Source of the DNA: a virus
Length of the DNA: 33,858 nucleotides
IMG/VR virus record: IMGVR_UViG_3300035698_021901
Coordinates: 1-33,858 of that record
Direction: 5' to 3' (one strand)
Below are positions 14,823-22,920 of this stretch, in pieces; within the stretch, counting starts at the first letter, position 1, and every line of letters begins with the position of its first letter. Made by a program: the position numbers and the translations under genes. Under the pieces are notes generated by a model. It saw only the letters and a program-made list of their open reading frames with translations, had not been told where the DNA came from and did not search any database.

Positions 14823-16949
14823 ATGAACCTAAAAGAAACTTACAAAAAAATATTATCATTCTTCTCTCAAACACCTTTCCATGCTATAAAATACCTGAAC
14901 GCATTACGCCGAACCATGGCAGAAACGAGTAGGCCATCATTCAAGAAACCAACCCGCCTTTCCCCTCCCCAAAAGGGCGTCCTGGGTGTAACAGGTATTG
15001 ACATAATGGGCGGGCAGATACAGGATGAAGAGTTAGGTAACTTAGAATTATTGGCGGATAGATGTCCGATATATGATGAGATGGAGAAGCAGGAAGGGTC
15101 TGTGAGACTCAGTCTCTTATGTTACAAGAAGCCGATATGCTCTGCAAAGTGGGATGAGACGATAGAGAAGGAAGCAGAGATAAACGATAAATTACGGGAA
15201 GACATGTTAGATTATTCTAAGCGGCTGATTCGCTTCAACCCATTCTTTGTTTGGAAAAGCAAGCTGAACGAGATTTGTGATTATCAGAAATATGGCGTGT
15301 CGGTGTTTGAAGTTGAGAGTGAACCGATTGATAATCAGTGGTTTCTAAAGGGTCTGTGGTACAGACACCCCAAAACAATACAATGGCAATTCGACAATGA
15401 AAATAATTTAATAGGAATTGAACAGCAGGATTATCAGGGTAATAAACAAGCGAAGCCCATATCCCGTGATAAATTAATAATATTCAACTATGAGAAAAAA
15501 GGCGATAACTGGGACGGCATAGGAATGTGTCGGTATCAGTATCGGCCTTACATGTTAATAAAGAAGATACTCAAGAACATTTTGATAGGATTGGAGAGAT
15601 ACTTGGTTGCAGAACCGAGGATACAAGCCCCGCAAGGCGTGGGTATAAGAGGCAATGAATGGGAAACAGTAAAAAGCATGTTATCCGATATTAGGTCGGG
15701 TGCTCAAACAGGTGCTTTATATCCTCATGGGTGGGTTGACATAACAAAAGAAATGAGCATGGCGGGATTCGACACGGCGCTGAAAATCATTGAGAGCCTT
15801 AAGAAAGACATTTTCTGGGGAGCCATGACACAGCATGCCATGTTAGCCGGAGGAGCGGCAGGCAGTTGGGCGTTATCCAAGGACGCCACAGATTTCTTCG
15901 GCATGGCGATTCAAGCTGAATTGGATTTGATAGCCGGGGAATTGAATAAGCTCATAAAGTATTATATTGACTTGAATTTTACTACGGATGTTTATCCTGT
16001 TTTAAATGCAATTATATCAGAAGAGGATATGCATCAATGGCTCTTGGATACTATACTGACATTTGAGAAACAAGTTTTGCCTCCATATCCTTCTGCTCAA
16101 GACATGATAATTCAAAGGTTAGGATTACCGGAAGAAAACATGGCAAAATTCCAGGAAGAGCAGCAGGCCCGACAAGACGAAATAGCACAACAGCAATTGG
16201 AATTGGAGAATGCCAAGGGCGATAAAAACAAAGATGACGAAGAAGATGAAGGCGAAGATGAGAAGCCCGGTAATGAGGATAAGAAGAAGCCGGAAGACGA
16301 GGATGATGAGCCGCCGAAAAATAAGCCGCCGGGCAACAAACCACCTGGTAGCAAGGCCACGAAGAAGGCAGAGCGGGCTTCACATCATAAGTGTGGAGAA
16401 GACACGAACCCATTTTGGCGTGATTTAACAGATAGGGAAAAAGCTATCGGCGGTATCAAGTATTTTAAAGAAAAACAAAAGTTTATGAAAGACCAAGAAG
16501 CGAAGCTTAATAAAGCTCTCACTCCAATTATAACAAAGCAAATGGACGCAATCCTAACATACTCCAAATCACATGATATTAAACAGCTTATGGATATGGA
16601 GGTTCCCAATGAAGAGAAATTCCGCAGCGTGGCAGAACGGTTTTTGCAGAGTTCTATGCAGGAAGGTCTTGACGCTGTATTATCGGAGGGCAAGAAGCGG
16701 GGGAAAACCGTACCAACCAAAACGGTTGCCGAAACCAAAAAGCAAATTGCAGAAATCTCAAGACAAAAGTCCTACATAGTTCAGGGGAAATACATGCAGG
16801 ATATGAAGGTTTTCATTGCAGATAATATTGTAAACAATACAGCGTTTGTGGGTGACGAGCCGAAGGCGAAAGAGAAGACTGCGGCGCAGTTGGTTAACAT
16901 GGCGATGACAAGAATTATTGATGAAATTGGAGTTAAGGGGCAAGTATAA
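14823..16949 (+). CDS. portal protein (DUF935-like) with extended C terminus
   Basis: A 708-residue portal, the dodecameric ring through which DNA enters the head. The first about 440 residues follow the DUF935 (Mu gp29-like) pattern: GIDIMGGQIQDEELGNL, CDYQKYGVSVFEVE, WYRHPKTIQWQFD and DNWDGIGMCRYQYRPYMLIK, with a late AMLAGGAAGSWALSKDATDFF segment. A Glu/Gln-rich helix and an acidic, Pro-rich linker (about 465-515) follow, then about 190 more residues of helical sequence. That tail resembles the helical N-terminal part of gpF-type minor head proteins, which the next structural gene seems to lack. Usual DUF935 portals are about 500 residues, so a fusion is plausible. Confidence 0.85.
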   Translation: MNLKETYKKILSFFSQTPFHAIKYLNALRRTMAETSRPSFKKPTRLSPPQKGVLGVTGIDIMGGQIQDEELGNLELLADRCPIYDEMEKQEGSVRLSLLCYKKPICSAKWDETIEKEAEINDKLREDMLDYSKRLIRFNPFFVWKSKLNEICDYQKYGVSVFEVESEPIDNQWFLKGLWYRHPKTIQWQFDNENNLIGIEQQDYQGNKQAKPISRDKLIIFNYEKKGDNWDGIGMCRYQYRPYMLIKKILKNILIGLERYLVAEPRIQAPQGVGIRGNEWETVKSMLSDIRSGAQTGALYPHGWVDITKEMSMAGFDTALKIIESLKKDIFWGAMTQHAMLAGGAAGSWALSKDATDFFGMAIQAELDLIAGELNKLIKYYIDLNFTTDVYPVLNAIISEEDMHQWLLDTILTFEKQVLPPYPSAQDMIIQRLGLPEENMAKFQEEQQARQDEIAQQQLELENAKGDKNKDDEEDEGEDEKPGNEDKKKPEDEDDEPPKNKPPGNKPPGSKATKKAERASHHKCGEDTNPFWRDLTDREKAIGGIKYFKEKQKFMKDQEAKLNKALTPIITKQMDAILTYSKSHDIKQLMDMEVPNEEKFRSVAERFLQSSMQEGLDAVLSEGKKRGKTVPTKTVAETKKQIAEISRQKSYIVQGKYMQDMKVFIADNIVNNTAFVGDEPKAKEKTAAQLVNMAMTRIIDEIGVKGQV

Positions 16950-17003
16950 GAATATGAGCACATGAGAAAATTTTTCTAATTAAACAAAATGGAGGTAACG
17001 GGA

Positions 17004-17327
17004 ATGGATAAAGTTCTTACATGGTTAAACAATTTTTCTGGTATAACCGTGGAAAAACCTGGACATCATTACAGGGGAGCAATGCTTGAGCTTACTTTTC
17101 AAGATGGAGTTGTAAGCGAGAAGGGACACAATGGAACAACAAACGAAGCTGTCCTTACAGTGTTGATTGATAGGTTGAATTTTCTACAAAAAGAACATCA
17201 TGGTGGGAAATTCTCTTGTCGAGAAAACGCAATTGTGATTACCAAGCTCGAAGAAGCTTTGATGTGGCTTGAGAAAAGAACCATAGACCGAACAAAAAGA
17301 GGGGTTGAAGGGACTTTAGTCGTTTAA
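17004..17327 (+). CDS. Acb2/Tad1 hairpin-type protein (putative anti-CBASS/Thoeris sponge)
   Basis: A 107-residue protein with the blocks LTFQDGVVSEKGHNGTTNEA (30-49), LIDRLNFLQ, and FSCRENAIVITKLEEALMWL (70-89), ending KRTIDRTKRGVEGT (91-104). From memory, phage proteins with F-Q-D-G-x-V-x-E-x-G-x-N-G-x-T, C-R-E-N-A, KLEEALMWL and R-G-V-E-G-T belong to the Acb2/Tad1 hairpin group, in which characterised members bind cyclic nucleotide signals and blunt CBASS or Thoeris defence. The ATG at 17004 is picked for GGAGGT (16991-16996, 7-base spacing). It interrupts the portal and minor-head genes like a moron. The family assignment is by motif recall and not searched; ligand is unknown. Confidence 0.6.
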   Translation: MDKVLTWLNNFSGITVEKPGHHYRGAMLELTFQDGVVSEKGHNGTTNEAVLTVLIDRLNFLQKEHHGGKFSCRENAIVITKLEEALMWLEKRTIDRTKRGVEGTLVV

Positions 17328-17358
17328 AATCTTTTCAAAAAAGATGGAAGTTAACATC

Positions 17359-18018
17359 ATGAGCACAGCACTATTATTACAATCACAAAGGCAAGCTCAA
17401 GAAATGTTCACCCCATCCCTGCAACCTTCAATTCTAGCCGAACCTTTAATTGGCGAAGCCATTGCCAGTTTCGTCAAATTAACAATAACCCGTATGGGCA
17501 CATCTCTGATTCAAGACGCAGCGAACCAGGGGAAGCGGTTAACATTCGAGGATACCCCTGACATCACTGCCGTTCAATATGTAGCGTTGATGGATAATAC
17601 ATGTGCATTTTGCGAAGCTCTTGACGGCTTAATTATTGACACCACAACAGCAGAAGGCAGAGCCTTGGAAGATAAGTATTCCCCGGCACAACATATAAAC
17701 TGTGAATGTGAATATGTCGGAATTTATAAAGATGAGAAGTATAAGGCAGATAACAAAGACTTTGAGAAGAAGTGGCAAGCTAAATTTAGAAAGCAGAACC
17801 CGGGCTTAAAAGACATGCCAAAAGCAGAGATAGTGAATAAATTTGGACATTATAATCTGTGGACACGTGGAGAGCATTGGGTAGACGAACCGGGGTTTGA
17901 CCTTATAACACAAGAAGTCATGCGAAAAAAGATGAAGAAGAAAGTGTTTAAATTCGTGGGAGATGTAGCGAAGTTTTTTGGATTCGGCGATATTACCGTA
18001 CCTGATTGGTGGGTTTAA
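17359..18018 (+). CDS. minor head protein (Mu gpF/SPP1 gp7-like), C-terminal type
   Basis: A 219-residue head morphogenesis protein. The signature is the Cys/His motif of the gpF group: MDNTCAFCEALDG (C82, C85) followed by SPAQHINCECEY (H112, C115, C117). A basic tail (RKKMKKKVFKF) follows. Such proteins bind inside the portal and may be ejected with DNA. It is short: the usual long helical N-terminal part is missing, and may be the extra tail of the upstream portal. The ATG at 17359 is preferred because GGAAG (17346-17350) fits; an in-frame ATG at 17344 has a weaker site. It follows the Acb2/Tad1-like gene by about 30 bases. Confidence 0.75.
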   Translation: MSTALLLQSQRQAQEMFTPSLQPSILAEPLIGEAIASFVKLTITRMGTSLIQDAANQGKRLTFEDTPDITAVQYVALMDNTCAFCEALDGLIIDTTTAEGRALEDKYSPAQHINCECEYVGIYKDEKYKADNKDFEKKWQAKFRKQNPGLKDMPKAEIVNKFGHYNLWTRGEHWVDEPGFDLITQEVMRKKMKKKVFKFVGDVAKFFGFGDITVPDWWV

Positions 18019-18041
18019 AAGTTAACTTATAAGTTAACTTT
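18018..18041. repeat. perfect 24-bp palindrome
   Basis: AAAGTTAACTTA followed directly by its reverse complement, with two GTTAAC cores 12 bp apart. It begins at the last base of the minor-head stop codon. As RNA it would form a weak A-U hairpin with no GC clamp; as DNA it could bind a dimeric regulator. No T-run makes it a terminator. Confidence 0.7.
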
Positions 18042-18087
18042 ATGGATAAAAAACATGATAAATGATTGATATTAAGGAGCAAGCATT

Positions 18088-19722
18088 ATGCCATATACTT
18101 TCGATAATCCCCCGGACATAATCAAAAAATTACCATCTGGAGCGCAGAAGGTTTGGATAACAGCGTTTAATGGTTATCTTGATAAAGGGTTTGAAGAGAG
18201 CCGTGCTATCAAGTCTGCCTGGGGGGCTGTAAAGCAAAATTGGCAACAAGACCCGCAGGGTAATTGGCGACGAAAATCAGAAACTACGCCCCCGCAAGAA
18301 GATCTCCCCGAAGAGATTCAGAACATGTGGAATAAGGAATATCGGCAGGCCGTAAAAGATGGAAACGGGAAGCCCACAGCGGAGAAGATGGCATGGCTGG
18401 CAATTCAAAAGAAGTGGAAGAAGATGAAGAATTCCTGGAAAGCTATTAAGAAAAGACATGAGACCATGTTAAAGAATTATAAGACCCTCAAAGAGGGTAC
18501 TCAAATAGCATACAAGACACAGGAATACAAGGACGGAGACATCCTTCAATTGCAATTTTGTTGTGTTGGCGAAAATATATATGACAAAGAATTAGGCGAA
18601 ATGATAACGAACTTCGAGAGCGGTGCATTAGGTCAGACTATCGGCTTGCATGTCGACCATCCCTTCTTTCTCAACATACAAAGCGATACCCGGCGGTATG
18701 GAGATATTCTCAATATCTATCGCAAGGGGACGCATGAGGGGTGGATTGAAGTTCGCCTCAACACTTTGGGCGCAAAAACATTTAACGATAGAAGCTACGC
18801 TTACCTTTCTCCCGGTTGGTGGGGTGAATATGAGCATAGAAAGACCGGCGAAAAAGTTAAGAATGTGCCCTTTGAAATTAGCATGACGAACATGCCAGCC
18901 GAGAAAATGATGGAGGCGATAATAGCTATGGCAGAAAATGAATTTCCTGATAAGGATAAACCAGGGAATAAACCGGAAGATGAAATGCCACCCGACGAAG
19001 ATAAACCGGAAGATGAGCCAGAGAAGCTTGCTTTTCCACCTGGAGATAAGGAGCCGGAGGAGGAGGAGCCGATAGAAGCCATGCTTGAGAAATTCAAGAG
19101 TTATGGTGGGAAGATAATCGACAAATTAAAGAACAAATCAGGCAATAGCATGAGAAGGTCTAAATTCAAAGACTTTCTCAGTGGTTTGAGTATAAGTAAA
19201 AAATCAGAGGAGGAGGTAAAAGACATGCCGGATGAAGATATGGTAAAAACTCTTGCAGAACGGAATGACCAGATTAAAACACTGCGAGAAGACTTGGACA
19301 AAGCGCAAGGAGATATGAAGAAGATAACAGAGGAGAAGCGAAGCACAGAGCGTCTCACTCTAGCCGAATCATATCTACCGCAACCGGGGAGCGAGGCGTA
19401 CAGAATCAAGAAGGAAGACCTGGAGGAAACACATGAATTCTTGATGACACTAGATGAAAAACAGGTGAAATCCTGGAAAATACTCATGGACAAATCGCCT
19501 GTAATGACTGTCAAAATGGGTGTTCAGGGCGTGGGGCTTGTGAAGGAAGAGCCGAAGGCTAAAGAAAAAGCCAACATGCTTTCTGAGAATGATTTTGAAA
19601 CTAAAGTGCGAAGCGAATCCAAAAAAGACCCTGATTGGGAAATAGCGACAAAACGAGGAGAAATCATGGCAAAAGCCCGGAAAGAACTCTCTGAAAAATT
19701 TGAAATAGCAAAGGAGGAATAA
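18088..19722 (+). CDS. ChaB-ChaB-prohead protease-scaffold fusion
   Basis: A 544-residue multidomain head maturation protein. Two ChaB-like modules open it: LPSGAQKVWITAFN...AIKSAWGAVKQNW (about 15-52) and LPEEIQNMWNKEYRQ...MAWLAIQKKWKK (about 73-112). A Mu gpI-like prohead protease region follows, with GLHVDHP (H188, D190, H191) and YAYLSPGWW (237-245), a pairing typical of these serine-type proteases. From about 285 an acidic, Pro-rich linker and then a charged coiled-coil (about 375-425) look like the internal scaffold that the protease degrades. SD: AAGGAGC before the ATG. Fusing protease and scaffold is common; two ChaB modules in front are less so, and their role is unknown. Confidence 0.75.
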   Translation: MPYTFDNPPDIIKKLPSGAQKVWITAFNGYLDKGFEESRAIKSAWGAVKQNWQQDPQGNWRRKSETTPPQEDLPEEIQNMWNKEYRQAVKDGNGKPTAEKMAWLAIQKKWKKMKNSWKAIKKRHETMLKNYKTLKEGTQIAYKTQEYKDGDILQLQFCCVGENIYDKELGEMITNFESGALGQTIGLHVDHPFFLNIQSDTRRYGDILNIYRKGTHEGWIEVRLNTLGAKTFNDRSYAYLSPGWWGEYEHRKTGEKVKNVPFEISMTNMPAEKMMEAIIAMAENEFPDKDKPGNKPEDEMPPDEDKPEDEPEKLAFPPGDKEPEEEEPIEAMLEKFKSYGGKIIDKLKNKSGNSMRRSKFKDFLSGLSISKKSEEEVKDMPDEDMVKTLAERNDQIKTLREDLDKAQGDMKKITEEKRSTERLTLAESYLPQPGSEAYRIKKEDLEETHEFLMTLDEKQVKSWKILMDKSPVMTVKMGVQGVGLVKEEPKAKEKANMLSENDFETKVRSESKKDPDWEIATKRGEIMAKARKELSEKFEIAKEE

Positions 19723-19725
19723 GTC

Positions 19726-20148
19726 ATGGAAGCAGGGACAATAGGCGGCTATCTTGTTGTAAAAAAAATTACTGAGGCAAATGAACAATTTCGCGCCGTG
19801 AAGCATACTACAAACTTAAACGAAGTAGACAAATGCACTGGTACTACACACCTTGTAATCGGAGTAACCGACGAAGCCGTAACCGCTTCAGAATACACTG
19901 ACGGGAAGAATACACTTATTGTGCGAAAATTCGTGCCGGGCGGAGAATATACGGTGGTTGTTGACGGAGCTGTGGATGTGAAAGACAAGGCTAAACTGGC
20001 AGCCGATGGTAAATTTACAAAAGTGGCAATCAACCTAACTCCCGTTGCACAAGATTATGTGGGCGAATTCATAGAGGCCGCGACTGCAGATGGCGATGAA
20101 GTGCTCATGCATTTCTTTAGTTCATTTCCGAAATCAGTAACATTATAA
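19726..20148 (+). CDS. head decoration (cement) protein
   Basis: A 140-residue beta-rich protein between the protease-scaffold and the major capsid genes, the usual place for decoration proteins. Its pattern, GTTHLVIGVTDEAVTASEY early, then VPGGEYTVVVDGAVDVKDK and a terminal strand region, resembles the DUF2190-like or capsid cement group, where small Gly- and Val-rich barrels sit on capsomers. AAGGAGGA (19711-19718) precedes the ATG. It ends 24 bases before the capsid gene. The family call rests on pattern and position. Confidence 0.65.
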   Translation: MEAGTIGGYLVVKKITEANEQFRAVKHTTNLNEVDKCTGTTHLVIGVTDEAVTASEYTDGKNTLIVRKFVPGGEYTVVVDGAVDVKDKAKLAADGKFTKVAINLTPVAQDYVGEFIEAATADGDEVLMHFFSSFPKSVTL

Positions 20149-20172
20149 TAATAAAAAGGTGGTGAAAAAAAC

Positions 20173-21162
20173 ATGGCAATAGCAAACGGATTAAGGCGGA
20201 ATGTCAAATTAGAGAATGTGGGGCTTGAATTTATAGCGAAATCTATCTGGAGAACAATATTTAAAAAAGCTATGAATGTTAAGTCGATTGATACATGGTA
20301 TCCGTTCTTCGACGAGAAAGCATTCGCCTTCAAGGATCTCCGTGAATTATTCAGGGTTTCTAATACTCAGTCTGACAATGACCGCCGGAGGATTAAATTC
20401 AAGTACACCAAAAGGCAAATCATGTTAGATGGGTATAATGGTAATGTCGAAAGAAGCAACGCTGAAATCAGAGAACTCCGTTCTATGGACATCAACAAGG
20501 CTATGGAAGCCGATACCAGGGGTGCCATGGGACTGTTTAATACTTTCTATAATCTGGATATAGCCGCATTGTTTACGGATACAGGTATTTGGAATAATGA
20601 CGCTCCCGTGAACAAGTATGATACTGCAACCGGGGACATTCAAAAGGATTATTTGAACAAAATCAAACCCGCAGTAAAACGACAGTCCCGAAGTACTCGT
20701 GAACCGAATACATGGCTTTTGAGCGACATCGCTTATGGCAAAATTGTTACTAACACAATAACAAGAGACCTGATAAAACATACGGGGCTTCCTATCGCAA
20801 ACGCCACTGCTGCCCTAAAACAATTACTTGGGATTGAAAATATAATTGTTTTAGACGCTACTTATGATGTGGCTAAAAAAGGGCAAACCGCTGACATGAC
20901 TTCCATTTGGACAACTGACATGTGGTTTGGCTATTTAGACTCGAATCCAAATGAACAAAATCCTTCTGCCGCCATGGCTCTCGTACCGGAAGACGAGACT
21001 GGCAATGATGAGGGATTGCAGATTGTATCTGCTAAAAGACCGCCTGGTTCAAAATTTGAAGATGGCAAAGATGGATATAGAATGTTTGTCGATGCCTTCG
21101 TTAATTTTAAACAGACTTCAGAACTTTTGGGATACCTTTGGACTGATACTTATACACCGTAA
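20173..21162 (+). CDS. major capsid protein
   Basis: A 329-residue protein that should form the HK97-fold shell. The call rests on its position after protease-scaffold and decoration genes, its length (300-350 is usual) and pattern: a helical N terminus, an acidic spine-like segment with KFKYTKRQIMLDGYN, a WLLSDIAYGKIVTNT middle, an LLGIENIIVLDATYDVAKKG strand, and a final TSIWTTDMWFGYLD...LLGYLW core. It resembles Mu gpT/lambda gpE-type capsids of the Mu-like set, though the match is not strong by eye. AAGGTGGTG precedes the start, and a large hairpin follows the stop, as expected for a strongly expressed gene. Confidence 0.75.
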   Translation: MAIANGLRRNVKLENVGLEFIAKSIWRTIFKKAMNVKSIDTWYPFFDEKAFAFKDLRELFRVSNTQSDNDRRRIKFKYTKRQIMLDGYNGNVERSNAEIRELRSMDINKAMEADTRGAMGLFNTFYNLDIAALFTDTGIWNNDAPVNKYDTATGDIQKDYLNKIKPAVKRQSRSTREPNTWLLSDIAYGKIVTNTITRDLIKHTGLPIANATAALKQLLGIENIIVLDATYDVAKKGQTADMTSIWTTDMWFGYLDSNPNEQNPSAAMALVPEDETGNDEGLQIVSAKRPPGSKFEDGKDGYRMFVDAFVNFKQTSELLGYLWTDTYTP

Positions 21163-21200
21163 GGCAAGGCGTGGGAGGAGTGCATGCCTCCTCCTTGCCT
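21161..21200 (+). terminator. large hairpin after the capsid gene
   Basis: AAGGCAAGG (21161-21169), a 5-base bulge, then GAGGAG (21175-21180) pair with CTCCTC (21188-21193) and CTTGCCTT (21194-21201); the loop is TGCATGC. It overlaps the capsid stop. No T-run follows (TCGCTATTGA), so it is more likely a weak terminator or an mRNA-stabilising structure than a strong stop; genes downstream have no other promoter that I can see. Confidence 0.5.
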
Positions 21201-21239
21201 TCGCTATTGATAAACAAGGATAAATAAAGAGGATAAGCC

Positions 21240-21713
21240 ATGGCATATTGTACGACAACTGACATGGATAAGTACGGCGGAAAATACATGAATACTACCG
21301 TGCCTGTAACAATAACAATGGATAGAGATTTGTTTATTGACGACATAGCTAATAAAATTGATGAGATATTATTGAAGGCCGGGATAGTTTTGCCTGTTGC
21401 GGCAGGCTTCACGAAGGCATTAGAACGCTTAAAGGAAATGAATGCTTATGGTGCATTAGCAATGCAGGAGAGTGCATTAAGAACCAGGGCTACCCCTAAG
21501 AAGGGCGTGGCAGAACAAATTAGTGAGGTTTTTCAGAAAAAATATGATGACATGATGAAAACTTATGCGGATTATCCACAGAAGTTATTTGCCGGAGCAG
21601 ACGATACAGACGCCTATGATCCTCATGTATGGAAGAGACCTCGCGGGGATGCTGCATGGTCTTACAATGAACAGGAGGGCGTGGAGCCAACGGACTGGGA
21701 TGACTATATTTAA
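21240..21713 (+). CDS. head-tail connector, Mu gp36/DUF1320-like
   Basis: A 157-residue helical protein beginning MAYCTTTDMDKYGG and containing DDIANKIDEILLKAGI, a helix pair typical of small phage connector (adaptor) proteins of the DUF1320/gp6 type, followed by LKEMNAYGALAMQESALR and a KYDDMMKTYADYP helix. These proteins form a ring beneath the portal. It is the last recognisable head gene before the glycan island begins 24 bases later. AGAGGA precedes the start. The family call is by pattern and order; confidence is moderate. Confidence 0.6.
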   Translation: MAYCTTTDMDKYGGKYMNTTVPVTITMDRDLFIDDIANKIDEILLKAGIVLPVAAGFTKALERLKEMNAYGALAMQESALRTRATPKKGVAEQISEVFQKKYDDMMKTYADYPQKLFAGADDTDAYDPHVWKRPRGDAAWSYNEQEGVEPTDWDDYI

Positions 21714-21736
21714 AATTTAACACAAGGGAGAATAAC

Positions 21737-22894
21737 ATGATTGATAATATAACAGACAACATAGTTAATAACATGGACAGTACCGTGAAAGATGACATTA
21801 TATGGGCAAATCCAAAAATGATAAAGCTGATAAACGGGGCGGATGTTAAGGACTTCCAATTCTGGAGCTTCTTGAAAAGTGGAGCGAAAACAGTCCCGCA
21901 AATTAAGAAAACAGAGTATTACAAGTGGTATCTAAATCACATAAAAATAGGGACTCATTCTGACAGAATCAATGGAATTAAAAATGAACAAGACATTGTG
22001 AATCGATTGAAATACCTCTTAAAGCTGAATGATATTGTAAAGAAAGACACTTGGTTTCAAGACATGGATAAACCGCAGGTTTTTATAGACAGCCAGGGGC
22101 AAATTCGGATCTTTGAGGGTTGCCATAGAATCACATGTGCATTATACAATAACTTGCAAAACATTCCCTTGATAGTCATACATAGACATTCTGACTGGAT
22201 AGCATTCAAGGATTCTTTGCAGGATGAATATGGCAAAAAGACCTTGTATAATCCTATTGACCATCCCGATTTTTCAGATTGGCCAGTAATGAGAGAGCAC
22301 AGAATTAAAGTGATTGAGCAGGAGATTAATGCACACAATTTTTACCAGGTAACAGATAGCAAGAGCCAGGAGAAACCGGGATATTATTACAAGTGGAATA
22401 CAGGGCATTACTTTCAGTGGAGCCATGCGGAGAGGCTAAAAGGTCTCGACCTTGGCTCCCATATTGGTTATTTCTGTCATTACATGGAGCGATGTGGGGT
22501 GCAAATGACAGGTATCGACCATAACAGAATTTATTATGAAAAAGCTTTGTATCTCAACCAGGTATATGGGATGTCTTCGACATTCTACCTGGAGGAGATA
22601 CACGATTTTCTAAAAAGAACAAAAAACAGATATGATTTTGTGATCGCACTGAGTGTGTTTTATTATCTCTTTAGGACAGACAAAGACAAAGCCCGGGGAA
22701 TGCTTGCAAGGATTTCAGAAATAACCGACATGGCTTTCATTGACAGCGACCCGCAGGAATTGCCGGAAGCTGTGTTTTTGCAGGAGATTGCCGATAATAC
22801 CGACTTCGAAGCAAGAGTTATTTACGCAGGTCGGGACGGGAGAAAAATATACAAATTGACAAAGCTGGAGATAACACCAGATAAAAAAAAATAG
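21737..22894 (+). CDS. ParB-like domain fused to SAM methyltransferase
   Basis: A 385-residue fusion. Residues about 38-140 form a ParB/sulfiredoxin-like domain: FWSFLKSGAK, YYKWYLNHIKIG, NEQDIVNRLKYL, then PQVFIDSQGQIRIFEGCHRI, where EGCHR (127-131) takes the place of the ParB D-G-x-H-R motif. Residues about 225-375 are a class I methyltransferase with LDLGSHIGYF (237-246, a SAM-binding motif I), GIDHN and FVIALSVFYYL. The N-terminal part is paralogous to the next protein. AAGGGAG precedes the ATG. A glycan or small-molecule methyl transfer fits the neighbours; the ParB-like part might act as a nucleotide-binding or regulatory unit. Confidence 0.7.
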   Translation: MIDNITDNIVNNMDSTVKDDIIWANPKMIKLINGADVKDFQFWSFLKSGAKTVPQIKKTEYYKWYLNHIKIGTHSDRINGIKNEQDIVNRLKYLLKLNDIVKKDTWFQDMDKPQVFIDSQGQIRIFEGCHRITCALYNNLQNIPLIVIHRHSDWIAFKDSLQDEYGKKTLYNPIDHPDFSDWPVMREHRIKVIEQEINAHNFYQVTDSKSQEKPGYYYKWNTGHYFQWSHAERLKGLDLGSHIGYFCHYMERCGVQMTGIDHNRIYYEKALYLNQVYGMSSTFYLEEIHDFLKRTKNRYDFVIALSVFYYLFRTDKDKARGMLARISEITDMAFIDSDPQELPEAVFLQEIADNTDFEARVIYAGRDGRKIYKLTKLEITPDKKK

Positions 22895-22920
22895 TTTTTA
22901 TAAATCCCAAGGAACTTAAA

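Noticed and set aside
16112-16428. Ser-rich ORFs on the minus strand and an Arg-rich + strand ORF in the portal linker
   Set aside because: They are shadows of the acidic low-complexity linker of the portal gene and have no ribosome sites.
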